Source: UBA931 sp036825435
Lineage (GTDB): Bacteria > Pseudomonadota > Gammaproteobacteria > Burkholderiales > Casimicrobiaceae
NCBI GenBank assembly: GCA_036825435.1
Contig: DAISYG010000061.1
Span: forward strand, 1-13,523
Direction: 5' to 3'
DNA length: 13,523 nucleotides
Shown here: one piece after another, positions 5,278 to 13,516 of the stretch
Position numbering within the stretch: position 1 is the first letter of the stretch
Layout: each line of letters starts with the position of its first letter
Made by a program: the position numbers and the translations under genes
Notes under the pieces: generated by a model
Seen by the model: only the letters and a program-made list of their open reading frames with translations
What the model was told of the DNA's origin: nothing
Database searches by the model: none

Positions 5278-7698
5278 ATGAATGTTCCAGCAAAGCAACC
5301 TAAAAATTATGATGCCGCCAGTATCCGCGTTCTGAAAGGACTCGAAGCGGTACGCAAGCGACCCGGGATGTACATCGGCGACACGTCGGACGGCACCGGT
5401 TTGCATCACATGATTCTTGAGGTGTTGGATAACTCAATCGACGAAGCGCTGGCGGGTTACTGCGACGATATCAAGGTCATCATTCACAGCGATAATTCGG
5501 TTTCGGTGATTGATAACGGGCGCGGTATTCCGACAGGCATCAAGGAAGACGACGAAGAAAAAAGATCCGCGGCGGAAATCGTGATGACCGAATTGCACGC
5601 GGGTGGAAAATTCGATCATAACAGTTATAAAATTTCCGGCGGTTTGCACGGCGTCGGTGTTTCGGTGGTCAATGCGTTGTCGGACTGGTTGAAACTGCGT
5701 ATCTGGCAAAATGGAAAAATTCATCAAATGGAATTTCGAAACGGCGTTGCAGTCGCGCCGTTGAAAGTTGTTGGTGAAACCGATCGACGCGGAACCGAAG
5801 TCCATTTCATGGCGTCCAAGGAAACCTTTGGTGATATTGAATACCATTACGATGTGTTGGCACGTCGTCTGCGCGAACTTTCATTTTTGAATAATGGCGT
5901 CAAGATTGTTTTGGTCGATGAGCGTGACGGAAAAAGTGAAAACTTTTCGCTTTCCGGTGGGATCAAGGGCTTTGTCGAATACTTGAACAAAAGCAAAACG
6001 ACGTTGCATCCCCATGTTTTTTACGCGATCGGAGAAAAAGAAGGTATTACCGTTGAAGTATCGATGCAATGGAACGATTCTTATTCGGAAAATGTTCTGT
6101 GTTTTACCAATAATATTTCCCAGCGCGACGGCGGGACGCATTTAACGGGTCTGCGTCAGGCGATGACGCGAACGCTGAATAATTATATTGATAAAGAAGA
6201 GTTGGCAAAAAAAGCGAAAGTCGAAACGACCGGCGACGATATGCGCGAAGGTTTGACCTGCGTGCTTTCAATCAAGGTTCCAGATCCGAAATTTTCTTCG
6301 CAGACCAAAGACAAGCTGGTGTCGTCCGAAGTGCAGCCGGTTGTGCAGGAAATCGTGTCGGCCAAGCTGGCGGAGTTTCTTCTGGAATATCCGACGGACG
6401 CCAAATCCATTTGCGGAAAAATCATCGAAGCGGCGCGTGCGCGCGAAGCGGCACGCAAGGCTCGCGAACTGACGCGACGCAAAGGCGTACTCGACAACAT
6501 GGGTTTACCGGGAAAACTCGCGGATTGTCAGGAACGCGATCCGGCATTGTGTGAACTGTATCTGGTTGAGGGTGATTCTGCAGGCGGATCGGCAAAGCAA
6601 GGACGAGACCGAAAATTTCAGGCGATTTTGCCGCTGCGCGGAAAGATATTAAATGTCGAGCGGGCACGTTTCGACAAAATCATCAGCACGCAGGAAATCG
6701 TGACGTTGATCACGGCGATGGGGACAGGGTTTGGCAAGGACGAATACAACCCCGACAAGCTACGCTACCATCGCATCATCATCATGACCGACGCCGACGT
6801 CGATGGCGCTCATATCCGAACACTATTATTGACTTTTTTCTACCGGCAAATGCCGGAGCTCGTCGAGCGCGGACATATTTATATCGCGCAGCCGCCATTG
6901 TTCAAACTGAAGCAGGGGCGCGAAGAAATATATCTGAAAGATGAGCAGGAATTGAAGCAACATCTGTTGAAAGTTGCGCTGAAAAACGCCGCATTTATTC
7001 CCGGAGCCGATCAACAACCGTTGGAAGAAAATGCTTTTGTACAACTGGCGAAAGATTTTCTGGCGGCCGAAAATATTATCGAAAAATCAGCGCGGTTGGT
7101 TGATACGGAAGTCTTGCACAAGATTCTGGAAGGCTTGGACGTTGGCAATTTGCGCACGGAAAGCGAAGCGCTGGCGTGTGCCGAAATATTATACGGAGCA
7201 CTCAAGGAAGAGCCGCTGGTTTTCCGTGTCGAAAAAGACGATGGATCAACAGAAAACACATGGAAGGTTGTGATCGAGCGGTCGCACCATGGAACCATTC
7301 ATATTACGTCGCTCACTCAGGAATATCTCGAACGCAGCGAAACGCAAAAACTGTTCGAAGTTTCGCAAACGCTTAGAACGCTTGTTCGCGAAGGCGCTTA
7401 CATCAAACGCGGCGAGAAATACAAAACGGTGAAAACGTTTGGTGAGGCGATGACGTGGTTGCTCGACGAAGCGCGCTCATCGTCCAGTATTCAGCGCTAC
7501 AAAGGCTTGGGCGAAATGAACCCCGAACAACTTTGGGAAACGACGATGGATCCGAACGTTCGGAGATTGTTGCGTGTTCAGATTGAAGACGCGGTGAGCG
7601 CCGATGCGGTCTTTTCGACGTTGATGGGCGAACAGGTCGAGCCACGTCGCGCGTTTATTGAGGTCAATGCATTGGGTGTGCGGAATCTTGATGTATAG
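5278..7698 (+). CDS. gyrB: DNA gyrase subunit B
   Basis: GyrB is the ATPase subunit of DNA gyrase, which with GyrA introduces negative supercoils. The 806-residue product (E. coli 804) starts with a GHKL ATPase domain (RPGMYIGDT, DNSIDEALAG, GRGIPTG, HAGGKFDHNSYKISGGLHGVG). The transducer domain follows, then the TOPRIM domain with EGDSAGGSAKQ near residue 431 and DADVDG near 505, the Gram-negative type insert, and the closing IQRYKGLGEMNPEQLWETTMDP. I choose ATG at 5278, with GAAAGAAG eight bases upstream; an in-frame TTG at 5254 would lie in the terminator hairpin. Gln144 (codon 5707-5709) replaces the Arg that corresponds to E. coli Arg136, an aminocoumarin contact. The Lys447 equivalent is Arg. 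There is no recF between dnaN and gyrB, as is usual in Betaproteobacteria. Confidence 0.97.
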   Translation: MNVPAKQPKNYDAASIRVLKGLEAVRKRPGMYIGDTSDGTGLHHMILEVLDNSIDEALAGYCDDIKVIIHSDNSVSVIDNGRGIPTGIKEDDEEKRSAAEIVMTELHAGGKFDHNSYKISGGLHGVGVSVVNALSDWLKLRIWQNGKIHQMEFRNGVAVAPLKVVGETDRRGTEVHFMASKETFGDIEYHYDVLARRLRELSFLNNGVKIVLVDERDGKSENFSLSGGIKGFVEYLNKSKTTLHPHVFYAIGEKEGITVEVSMQWNDSYSENVLCFTNNISQRDGGTHLTGLRQAMTRTLNNYIDKEELAKKAKVETTGDDMREGLTCVLSIKVPDPKFSSQTKDKLVSSEVQPVVQEIVSAKLAEFLLEYPTDAKSICGKIIEAARAREAARKARELTRRKGVLDNMGLPGKLADCQERDPALCELYLVEGDSAGGSAKQGRDRKFQAILPLRGKILNVERARFDKIISTQEIVTLITAMGTGFGKDEYNPDKLRYHRIIIMTDADVDGAHIRTLLLTFFYRQMPELVERGHIYIAQPPLFKLKQGREEIYLKDEQELKQHLLKVALKNAAFIPGADQQPLEENAFVQLAKDFLAAENIIEKSARLVDTEVLHKILEGLDVGNLRTESEALACAEILYGALKEEPLVFRVEKDDGSTENTWKVVIERSHHGTIHITSLTQEYLERSETQKLFEVSQTLRTLVREGAYIKRGEKYKTVKTFGEAMTWLLDEARSSSSIQRYKGLGEMNPEQLWETTMDPNVRRLLRVQIEDAVSADAVFSTLMGEQVEPRRAFIEVNALGVRNLDV

Positions 7699-7716
7699 TT
7701 TTCAGGGATCAGAAAA
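7699..7716 (-). repeat. Interspersed repeat type 3 fragment at the gyrB stop
   Basis: The reverse complement reads CTTTTCTGATCCCTGAAAA, resembling the CTGATTCCTGA unit of the type 3 repeat. It begins at the first base after the gyrB stop codon. It is short, so similarity is tentative. Confidence 0.35.
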
Positions 7717-7775
7717 GCTTTCTTGGCGACGATGAGTTGTTCTTGTAGAGAGTATTATTTTTATTAATACCGTTT

Positions 7776-7830
7776 GGATTGCCACGTTGCTTCGCTCTCG
7801 CAATGACATCCGTTTTTTTAGATGCTTTGT
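7776..7830 (+). repeat. Interspersed repeat type 2, copy 2 (diverged)
   Basis: GGATTGCCACGTTGCTTCGC followed by TCTCGCAATGACATCC matches the core of 89-152 with a substitution and a small deletion. It keeps the trailing T-rich loop and GATG arm. It lacks the upstream extension shared by the copies near the window ends. It lies between the converging gyrB and ntrX genes, where I see no other clear terminator. Confidence 0.7.
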
Positions 7831-7855
7831 TTGGAATGAAAACTACCTTTTGCAC

Positions 7856-7912
7856 TTGTGCGAAGTATTGCTGTTTTTACTGATACCAGATCTCTGTCAT
7901 CTGATTCCTGAA
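7856..7912 (+). repeat. Interspersed repeat type 3 ending at the ntrX stop
   Basis: ATCTCTGTCATCTGAT (7890-7905) is identical to 16 bases in the reverse complement of 13261-13294 and overlaps the unit at 363-395. Its left part resembles 263-301. It stops at the ntrX stop codon (7913-7915). Confidence 0.6.
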
Positions 7913-9208
7913 CTACGTCATCCGCGCTTGCCGACGATTAAAATTGATATCCAATTGTTTGAGCTTGCGGTAAAGATGCGTTCTTTCCAAGCCGGCGCGT
8001 TCGGCGATCCGGCTCATGTTGTTTCGTTCGACGAACAGGAGGCGTTCGAAGTAATAGCGTTCGAACGCGTCGCGCGCTTCGCGTAGCGGTAATTCAAGAA
8101 AATGCGCAGTGACATCCACTTGTGCATCTTTGCTGTGCTGTATCAACGTTTCGCCGATGACCGCCCGTACCAACGATTCATTGATATCGTTTTTGAAAAG
8201 CGCCAGACTTTCCAGAGTATTATAAAGTTGCTCAATGTTTCCGGGCCAATAAGAATGGGTGAGACATGACAGCGCTTCCGGCGTTAACGAAGCCAGCAGG
8301 AAGCCGTCTTCAGCATAATGATCGGTAATTTCTTTCCATTTTTTCTCGATCAATACCGGAATATCTTCTCGGTGTTCGCGTAACGCCGGCAGCATCAAAA
8401 TACCCGAAGAAAGTTCGGTCAAAAGCTTGGCGTCAAAGAGATCTTCGGCGGCAAGATTGCCCAGCGGCTCGCTGCTGGTACAAATCAACGTGATATCGAA
8501 TTTGGCAAATCGCGGCAGAAGGAAAAGTAGACTCTTTTGTTCAACGCGGGAGAGTTGCCCGATCTCGGAAAAATAGAGAACACCATCGCGCGCTTCTTCC
8601 AGAAGGGAAAGTGGCTGACTGCCGCTTAACCGTGATGCAGGCACATCAAGCCACGGTGCGCTCGGGCGCTGCAATGCGCGAGCGACAATGCTGTGTCCGG
8701 CGCCGGGTTCACCGAGGACCAGAATCGGGTTGCGCATGCGCATCAGCCGCGACAGACCATGCTCCAATGCGTGAACGCTACCGCTTTGTCCGAGTTGCGC
8801 CAAAGAAACGGTGAAGTCGGTATTGTTGGTGATACTGCTGAGCGCGCGCCGAACGGTGAAGAGCAGTTTTTCCAGCCCGATCGGTTTTTCCAGAAAATCA
8901 AATGCACCGATCTTGGTCGCGCCGACGGCGGTTTCGATGGTGGCGTGACCGGACATCATCACCACCGGCATGGTCAACAAACCGTTGTTCGACCATTCGC
9001 GTAGCAAGGTGACGCCGTCGGTATCCGGCATCCAAATATCGAGTAACACCAGCGACGGTGTTTTTTGGAGACGATAGTTTCGCGCTTCACGCGCATTCTC
9101 CGCCAAGATCACGCGATATCCTTCATCCGCGAGGATTTCGGAAAGCAATTCGCGGATACCCGCTTCGTCATCGACGATCAAAATTTCATGAATATGTGCA
9201 GAAGGCAT
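7913..9208 (-). CDS. ntrX: NtrX-like response regulator with a degenerate AAA+ domain
   Basis: This 431-residue protein is the probable partner of NtrY. The receiver domain (about 1-120) is intact, with the acidic pair Asp13/Asp14, phospho-acceptor Asp57 (LLDIWMPD), Ser86 and Lys108. The C-terminal Fis-type helix-turn-helix (about 377-420, RNNMSRIAERAGLERTHLYR) is also intact. The central region aligns with sigma54-activator AAA+ domains but is about 27 residues short. The P loop reads GEPGAGHS with His172 in place of the essential Lys. Walker B reads LYFSEIG with Ser214 in place of Asp. The GAFTGA loop is absent, the arginine-finger segment reads FDAKLLTELSS, and the sensor II Arg is Glu326. 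It therefore cannot be an ordinary ATP-driven sigma54 activator; DNA binding without ATPase activity is my inference. The ATG at 9208 has only a distant GGAG (13 bases away). It follows ntrY by 26 bases. Confidence 0.88.
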   Translation of the reverse strand: MPSAHIHEILIVDDEAGIRELLSEILADEGYRVILAENAREARNYRLQKTPSLVLLDIWMPDTDGVTLLREWSNNGLLTMPVVMMSGHATIETAVGATKIGAFDFLEKPIGLEKLLFTVRRALSSITNNTDFTVSLAQLGQSGSVHALEHGLSRLMRMRNPILVLGEPGAGHSIVARALQRPSAPWLDVPASRLSGSQPLSLLEEARDGVLYFSEIGQLSRVEQKSLLFLLPRFAKFDITLICTSSEPLGNLAAEDLFDAKLLTELSSGILMLPALREHREDIPVLIEKKWKEITDHYAEDGFLLASLTPEALSCLTHSYWPGNIEQLYNTLESLALFKNDINESLVRAVIGETLIQHSKDAQVDVTAHFLELPLREARDAFERYYFERLLFVERNNMSRIAERAGLERTHLYRKLKQLDINFNRRQARMT

Positions 9209-9234
9209 AGTTAATATTGTACTCCAGCAAACGA

Positions 9235-11379
9235 TTAAGGGTGAATCCCTTTGGCAAGCGGCAGCATCAACGTGATCATGCTGCCGTGTGGTGCGCGGTT
9301 ACCAATGACGACGCGACCATTATGTTCTTCAATAATTTTCTTCACGATCGCCAGACCCAACCCCGTTCCTTTGGCTTTCGTCGTGACATAAGGTTCGAAC
9401 GCACGCTGCAGGATTTCATCGGAGAAACCGTGGCCGTTGTCGGCAAAAACAATGGTCGCTTCATGCGCGGAAACCGTCAGCGAAATATCGTATAACGGTT
9501 GCGGATTGTCAACCAGCGCATCAATGGCATTTTGCATCAGATTATGAAAAATCTGCCGCAAGCGAATCGCTTCCCCGTGAATAATGACCGGCGTTTCAGG
9601 CAGCGTCAGATGCACTTGACCACGTAAGTGTCCGTAAAGATCGAGCACTTCCTTGAGCAAATCCACCAGATTGATATCGGTGCGCAACCCTTCGCGCGAT
9701 TGCTTGGCGTAGATGGCGAAATCATCGACCATGTGTTTCATCGCGTTGACTTGTGCGACGATGGTTTGCGTGCCGCGCTCCAGAAAAACGCGTTCGCGCT
9801 CGGGTAGCTTATCGGCAAGTTTCAACGCCAGACGTTCCGCCGACAATTGAATCGGCGTCAGCGGATTTTTGATTTCATGCGCGAGACGTCGCGCGACTTC
9901 ACTCCATGCCGCATCACGTTGTGCTTGCACGACAACGGTGACGTCATCAAACACAATCACATGACTGACCGGCGGTCCCGCCAAACGAGAACCTCGAATC
10001 AGAAAAGAGCGCAACGTTTGATGAATCGGCACATCGGTTTCCTGATGCCATTCTTCGGAAACGTTCAAGTTTTGGATAATCGCCATAACGAAAGGCGTCA
10101 AATCCGGGAAGTGTTTCGGCCATTCCGCCAAGGGTGTATCGCGCAGGTCAGTTAGCGAAACCTGCAGAAGAACGGCGGCGCTTTGATTGACGGTACGCAA
10201 ATATTGGTTTTCATCAAAAACCAACACACCCGAAGACAGATTGCCAAGCACACTTTCGAGATAAGCGCGCGTTGTTTCTAGCGCGAGATGGCTGCGTTCG
10301 CGCTCTTCTTGCGCCTGCTCCAACTGGATCGTCATGGCGTTGAACGCTTCGGTGAGTAAACCCATTTCGTCGCGCGACGAAATCGGCTGACGCACGCTGA
10401 AATCACCCTCGGCGACGGCACGCGTCCCCGCAGCGAGCAGCCCGAGCGGCGCGGCGAAGCGTTCGGCGAGCACCACGGCGATACCGATGGAAACCGTCAG
10501 CGTCAGAAGCAGCGCCATCGTCAGTGTCAACATGTAAAGGCGCTTGACGCCCTGACGAGAAAACGAGATTTCCTGATAATCGCGCCAACCTTGTTGTACC
10601 GTTTCAATGTCTTGCGCCAACGCATCGGGAACGCGGTCGATTACTTGAAGGAAACGCAGCGGCTCGTTCAGATTGCTCAGATCGACAGGAAGCACGACGC
10701 GCAAGAGAAACCCTTTTTCATCTTGATCAATGGATGTATGTACCGATTGCGAGCGCAAGCCACGAAGAATTTCGCGCGACGGCGCTTCCGGCGCAAACAA
10801 CGATGGATGAACACCGCCAACGGCAATGGGTGCACCTGCTGAAGTGAACAGCGCCGCTTCATCGACGGAAACCTGCTCCGCGATGCGGCTCAGAATCGTA
10901 CCGTAATGCATCGGCGAATCGCGAAACGCAGCGGCGATGCGCTGGCTTTTGGCGATGGTATCGTTCAAGCGCGTATTGAGTGCGTTATGGCTAACGTTCA
11001 TGCCACCTTCGAGCGCGCGATCGACGCGTACATCGAACCAACTCTCCACACTGCGACCGATGAACTGCACCGATACCGCGTACACCAACACACCGGGTAA
11101 CAGCGCGACCAACGCGCAGATCAGTGTCAAACGGACGGCGAGCTTGGAGCCGAAAACACCTTGTCGTCGAGCGCGCCATAATTTATAAGCTTGACGACCG
11201 ACAACGATCATTAGAATAATGATCAAAACGGCGTTTAACACGAGCAACGAGAAATAATGTTGCTCGAACAGATCGGTATTGGCGGATGCGCTGGCGAGTA
11301 GGAAAAAGGCGACGGTCGCCAAGCACGCAAAAAGCAGCATGCTCCAACGTTTTTTGCGCGCGCTTTTCCACAGCGTCAT
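9235..11379 (-). CDS. ntrY: NtrY-like membrane sensor histidine kinase
   Basis: This is the 714-residue sensor kinase of an NtrY/NtrX pair, which in studied species links redox or nitrogen signals to gene expression. Membrane segments lie at about 13-33, 43-60, 82-104 and 281-304, with an extracytoplasmic sensor region of roughly 175 residues between the last two. A HAMP domain (about 305-360), a PAS-like domain (about 370-485), the phospho-acceptor His501 in LAHEIKNPLTPIQLSAERL and the HATPase domain follow. The HATPase domain shows the N box around Asn617, DNGHG (647-651) and GTGLGLAIV (671-679). All catalytic boxes look intact, unlike those of its partner NtrX. I choose ATG at 11377-11379, which overlaps the stop of the DUF4390 gene as ATGA; the ATG at 11421 would only add residues shadowing that gene. 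The specific signal cannot be read from the sequence. Confidence 0.93.
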   Translation of the reverse strand: MTLWKSARKKRWSMLLFACLATVAFFLLASASANTDLFEQHYFSLLVLNAVLIIILMIVVGRQAYKLWRARRQGVFGSKLAVRLTLICALVALLPGVLVYAVSVQFIGRSVESWFDVRVDRALEGGMNVSHNALNTRLNDTIAKSQRIAAAFRDSPMHYGTILSRIAEQVSVDEAALFTSAGAPIAVGGVHPSLFAPEAPSREILRGLRSQSVHTSIDQDEKGFLLRVVLPVDLSNLNEPLRFLQVIDRVPDALAQDIETVQQGWRDYQEISFSRQGVKRLYMLTLTMALLLTLTVSIGIAVVLAERFAAPLGLLAAGTRAVAEGDFSVRQPISSRDEMGLLTEAFNAMTIQLEQAQEERERSHLALETTRAYLESVLGNLSSGVLVFDENQYLRTVNQSAAVLLQVSLTDLRDTPLAEWPKHFPDLTPFVMAIIQNLNVSEEWHQETDVPIHQTLRSFLIRGSRLAGPPVSHVIVFDDVTVVVQAQRDAAWSEVARRLAHEIKNPLTPIQLSAERLALKLADKLPERERVFLERGTQTIVAQVNAMKHMVDDFAIYAKQSREGLRTDINLVDLLKEVLDLYGHLRGQVHLTLPETPVIIHGEAIRLRQIFHNLMQNAIDALVDNPQPLYDISLTVSAHEATIVFADNGHGFSDEILQRAFEPYVTTKAKGTGLGLAIVKKIIEEHNGRVVIGNRAPHGSMITLMLPLAKGIHP

Positions 11380-11951
11380 GGCACGAACTCCAGCGAGAGC
11401 CAATCGGATGCCGTTCTCCACTCCTGTGAGCCAAACGTATTCAGACGAAACGGCGACGGCAAACGCTCATGATCAAAGCGCAGGCGAATCTCGAAGAGAT
11501 AACGCGTACCCAAGTCGAGATCGTCGATGGAAAACAGCGGACGGGAGGAAATACGGCCGATGACTTTTTCCGCCTCCTCCAGCGTCATCACGTCGATGAC
11601 GAGCAAGCCCGAAGATAAACGATATTTCTCTGTCAGCGGCTGATAGGAAATGCGGAACGTCGTTTGATCGTTGACGCGCGTTTTGTCGAACCAATACCAG
11701 CGCGGCTGTGTAACCTTCCACTCCAGCACGAAGTAAAGCGGAATGCCGCGCATCAGCGCATCAACCTGCCCTGATGAAAAAGCCAAATCGTAATCGGCGC
11801 TGAAAACGGCGGTGCTGCCGTCAATACGCAATTCCGCATTTCGACAAGGAATCGTATTGGCGAACGCCGTCGAGAAAAAAGCAAGCAACAAAAAGCCTGC
11901 GCACCAGCGAAAAAAAGAAGAACGGCGGAAGACGGCGGCAAGCATGTTCAT
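11376..11951 (-). CDS. DUF4390-family exported protein
   Basis: The 191-residue product begins with a Sec-type signal peptide: Arg9, Arg10 and Arg15, a hydrophobic stretch at 16-26, and likely cleavage after AFA (residue 31). The mature part has alternating hydrophobic and charged strands, including DALMRGIPLYFVLEWKV, WYWFDK and a C-terminal WRTASDWLSLEF. This pattern, and the position between rsmB and ntrY, fits the DUF4390 family. Its biochemical role is unknown to me. Because it is translationally linked to ntrY (ATGA overlap) and likely periplasmic, it could modulate the extracytoplasmic part of NtrY, but this is only inference from context. It starts seven bases after rsmB. ATG at 11946 (third residue) is an alternative start. 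Confidence 0.85.
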   Translation of the reverse strand: MNMLAAVFRRSSFFRWCAGFLLLAFFSTAFANTIPCRNAELRIDGSTAVFSADYDLAFSSGQVDALMRGIPLYFVLEWKVTQPRWYWFDKTRVNDQTTFRISYQPLTEKYRLSSGLLVIDVMTLEEAEKVIGRISSRPLFSIDDLDLGTRYLFEIRLRFDHERLPSPFRLNTFGSQEWRTASDWLSLEFVP

Positions 11952-11958
11952 TAACCGT

Positions 11959-13257
11959 CTAGTTTAGAACCTTTTCAACGATTGCGAAATATAAACCGTC
12001 TTGATTGGCGCGTGCATTGTCACTGCACGGAAGAAGTTGCCCACCGAGATGCGGCATGTTGTCCGGAAAAAGAACCGTTTTCCGCTGCGCGTTTTGATGC
12101 TGTGCGCAAAACGCCGCGATGATTTCTTCGTTTTCCACCGAAAACAACGAACACGTGACATAAAGCAGCCGTCCGCCCGTTGCCAGCAAAGGCCACAGCG
12201 CGCGCAGAATACTTGTCTGAGTCTGCGCGAAGCCGGAAATATCCGCCGTCTGACGCCGCCACTTCGCATCGGGATGACGGCGCACGACGCCGGACGCCGA
12301 ACACGGTGCATCGACGAGGATGCGATCAAATGATTTTTTGTCCCACCATGCCGTGGGTTCAGAGGCGTCGCCCTGCCGACAGACAACGTTCAAGGTATTG
12401 AGTTTTAGCCGCGCCAGATTTTCGTCAACGCGTGTCAGACGCGCAGCGCTGCGGTCGATCGCAAGCACATCCAGATCGGCGAGCTCCAACAAGTGCGCGG
12501 TTTTGCCGCCGGGCGCGGCGCAAGCGTCAAGCACATGCATGCCGGATTGTGCGTCGAGCAGAAATGCGGCCTGTTGAGCGGCGAGATCTTGAACACTGAA
12601 CCAACCTTCGACATAACCGGGCAGCGTTGTCACGTTTTGCGCGACATCGAGAATCACGCCGACTTGACCGACCTCGCGCGCGGCAATGTCGGCGGCGGCA
12701 AAGCGCTGCATCAATGCATCACGCGTTGTCGCGCGCGTATTGACGCGCAACGTCAGCGGTGGGCGCTGATTGCCTTCTTGCAAAACAACTTGCCAATGAT
12801 GAGGATATTCGTGCTGTATGCGGTGAATCCACCACGACGGATACGAAAATTGCGCAACGGGATTTCTCTGCGCGCGCGTGGTCAGCGCATCCTGCTCGCG
12901 CAAAAAACGGCGTAGAACGGCGTTGACGAAACGCCCTGCCGCCGGTGCGATGGCCTTGGCGGCGTTGACCGCGTGATTGACAATGGCAAACGATGGCTGC
13001 CGCGTAAACTGCAACTGATAAAGCGCGACCGCTAAAAGGTAACGCAGCAATGCCGGCTTCACCTCTTTTTTGCTGAGCAAATCGACCTGTGCCGACAACA
13101 ACCCCCAGTGGCGCAAAGAGCCGTAAGATAATTCCTGAACAAAAGCGCGCGCGTTCGGTGGCGTGAACGCGAGATGGTGCGCAAGCGCATCCGGCAACGT
13201 CTGGCCTTCAAAAACGAGGCTGATGGCTTGGGCGGCGGCGCGTTGTGAAAGGTGCAT
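11959..13257 (-). CDS. rsmB: RsmB (Sun/Fmu), 16S rRNA m5C967 methyltransferase
   Basis: RsmB methylates carbon 5 of C967 in 16S rRNA using SAM. The 432-residue product (E. coli 429) has an N-terminal NusB-like RNA-binding domain (about 1-125), a linker with the QRPPLTLRVN motif (164-173) and the SAM motif DACAAPGGKT (244-253). The two family cysteines are Cys319 in DAPCSASGVVRRHPD and the catalytic Cys369 in VTCSLFSVENEE. It is the first gene of the operon with DUF4390, ntrY and ntrX. The usual upstream neighbour fmt is not seen in the 266 bases before it. No Shine-Dalgarno is visible before ATG 13255-13257, because a type 3 repeat abuts the start codon. Confidence 0.96.
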   Translation of the reverse strand: MHLSQRAAAQAISLVFEGQTLPDALAHHLAFTPPNARAFVQELSYGSLRHWGLLSAQVDLLSKKEVKPALLRYLLAVALYQLQFTRQPSFAIVNHAVNAAKAIAPAAGRFVNAVLRRFLREQDALTTRAQRNPVAQFSYPSWWIHRIQHEYPHHWQVVLQEGNQRPPLTLRVNTRATTRDALMQRFAAADIAAREVGQVGVILDVAQNVTTLPGYVEGWFSVQDLAAQQAAFLLDAQSGMHVLDACAAPGGKTAHLLELADLDVLAIDRSAARLTRVDENLARLKLNTLNVVCRQGDASEPTAWWDKKSFDRILVDAPCSASGVVRRHPDAKWRRQTADISGFAQTQTSILRALWPLLATGGRLLYVTCSLFSVENEEIIAAFCAQHQNAQRKTVLFPDNMPHLGGQLLPCSDNARANQDGLYFAIVEKVLN

Positions 13258-13260
13258 TGT

Positions 13261-13294
13261 GGTCAGGTATCAGATGACAGAGATTGGGAATCAG
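13261..13294 (-). repeat. Interspersed repeat type 3, directly before rsmB
   Basis: The reverse complement carries ATCTCTGTCATCTGAT followed by ACCTGA, matching 7890-7911. It ends three bases before the rsmB start codon, so it occupies the position where a ribosome binding site would be expected. Confidence 0.6.
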
Positions 13295-13460
13295 TTCTTG
13301 TCGTATTTTCTGCTTTCAATTTTACCGCTAAACCACGGGTTCGCGGGAGAGCGCATTGCTTGTCCGGGGAAAACTTTGCAATTGCCACAGTCAATGATTT
13401 GCTTGTTTTTCCCCTATTCGACAAGAAGAAAAAAGCATCTTTTCTTTGCGCAACATCCAA

Positions 13461-13516
13461 AAAACGGTTGTCATTGCGAGGAGCGAAGCGACGCGGCAAT
13501 CCAGGGAAGTTAAAAG
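13461..13516 (-). repeat. Interspersed repeat type 2, copy 3 (inverted relative to copy 1)
   Basis: Its reverse complement matches 89-152 almost throughout, with 22 identical bases at the start (13495-13516 with 89-110) and a GCGTCGC for ACGTCGC change in the core. It keeps the trailing T-rich loop and GGATGT arm. Confidence 0.8.

Noticed and set aside
7711..7723. AGAAAAGCTTTCT as a gyrB terminator
   Set aside because: The palindrome is centred with no loop and no following T run.
7913..9208. ntrX as a pseudogene
   Set aside because: The frame is open over 431 residues and both outer domains keep their key residues, so selective loss of the ATPase function is more likely than general decay.
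12493..12915. Plus-strand open frame of 140 residues opposite rsmB
   Set aside because: Antisense shadow of a conserved coding region; no recognisable motifs or ribosome binding site.
13425..13447. A/T hairpin AAGAAAA with TTTTCTT as a terminator of an upstream gene
   Set aside because: The stem has almost no G or C, and such pairs are frequent by chance in A- and T-rich DNA.
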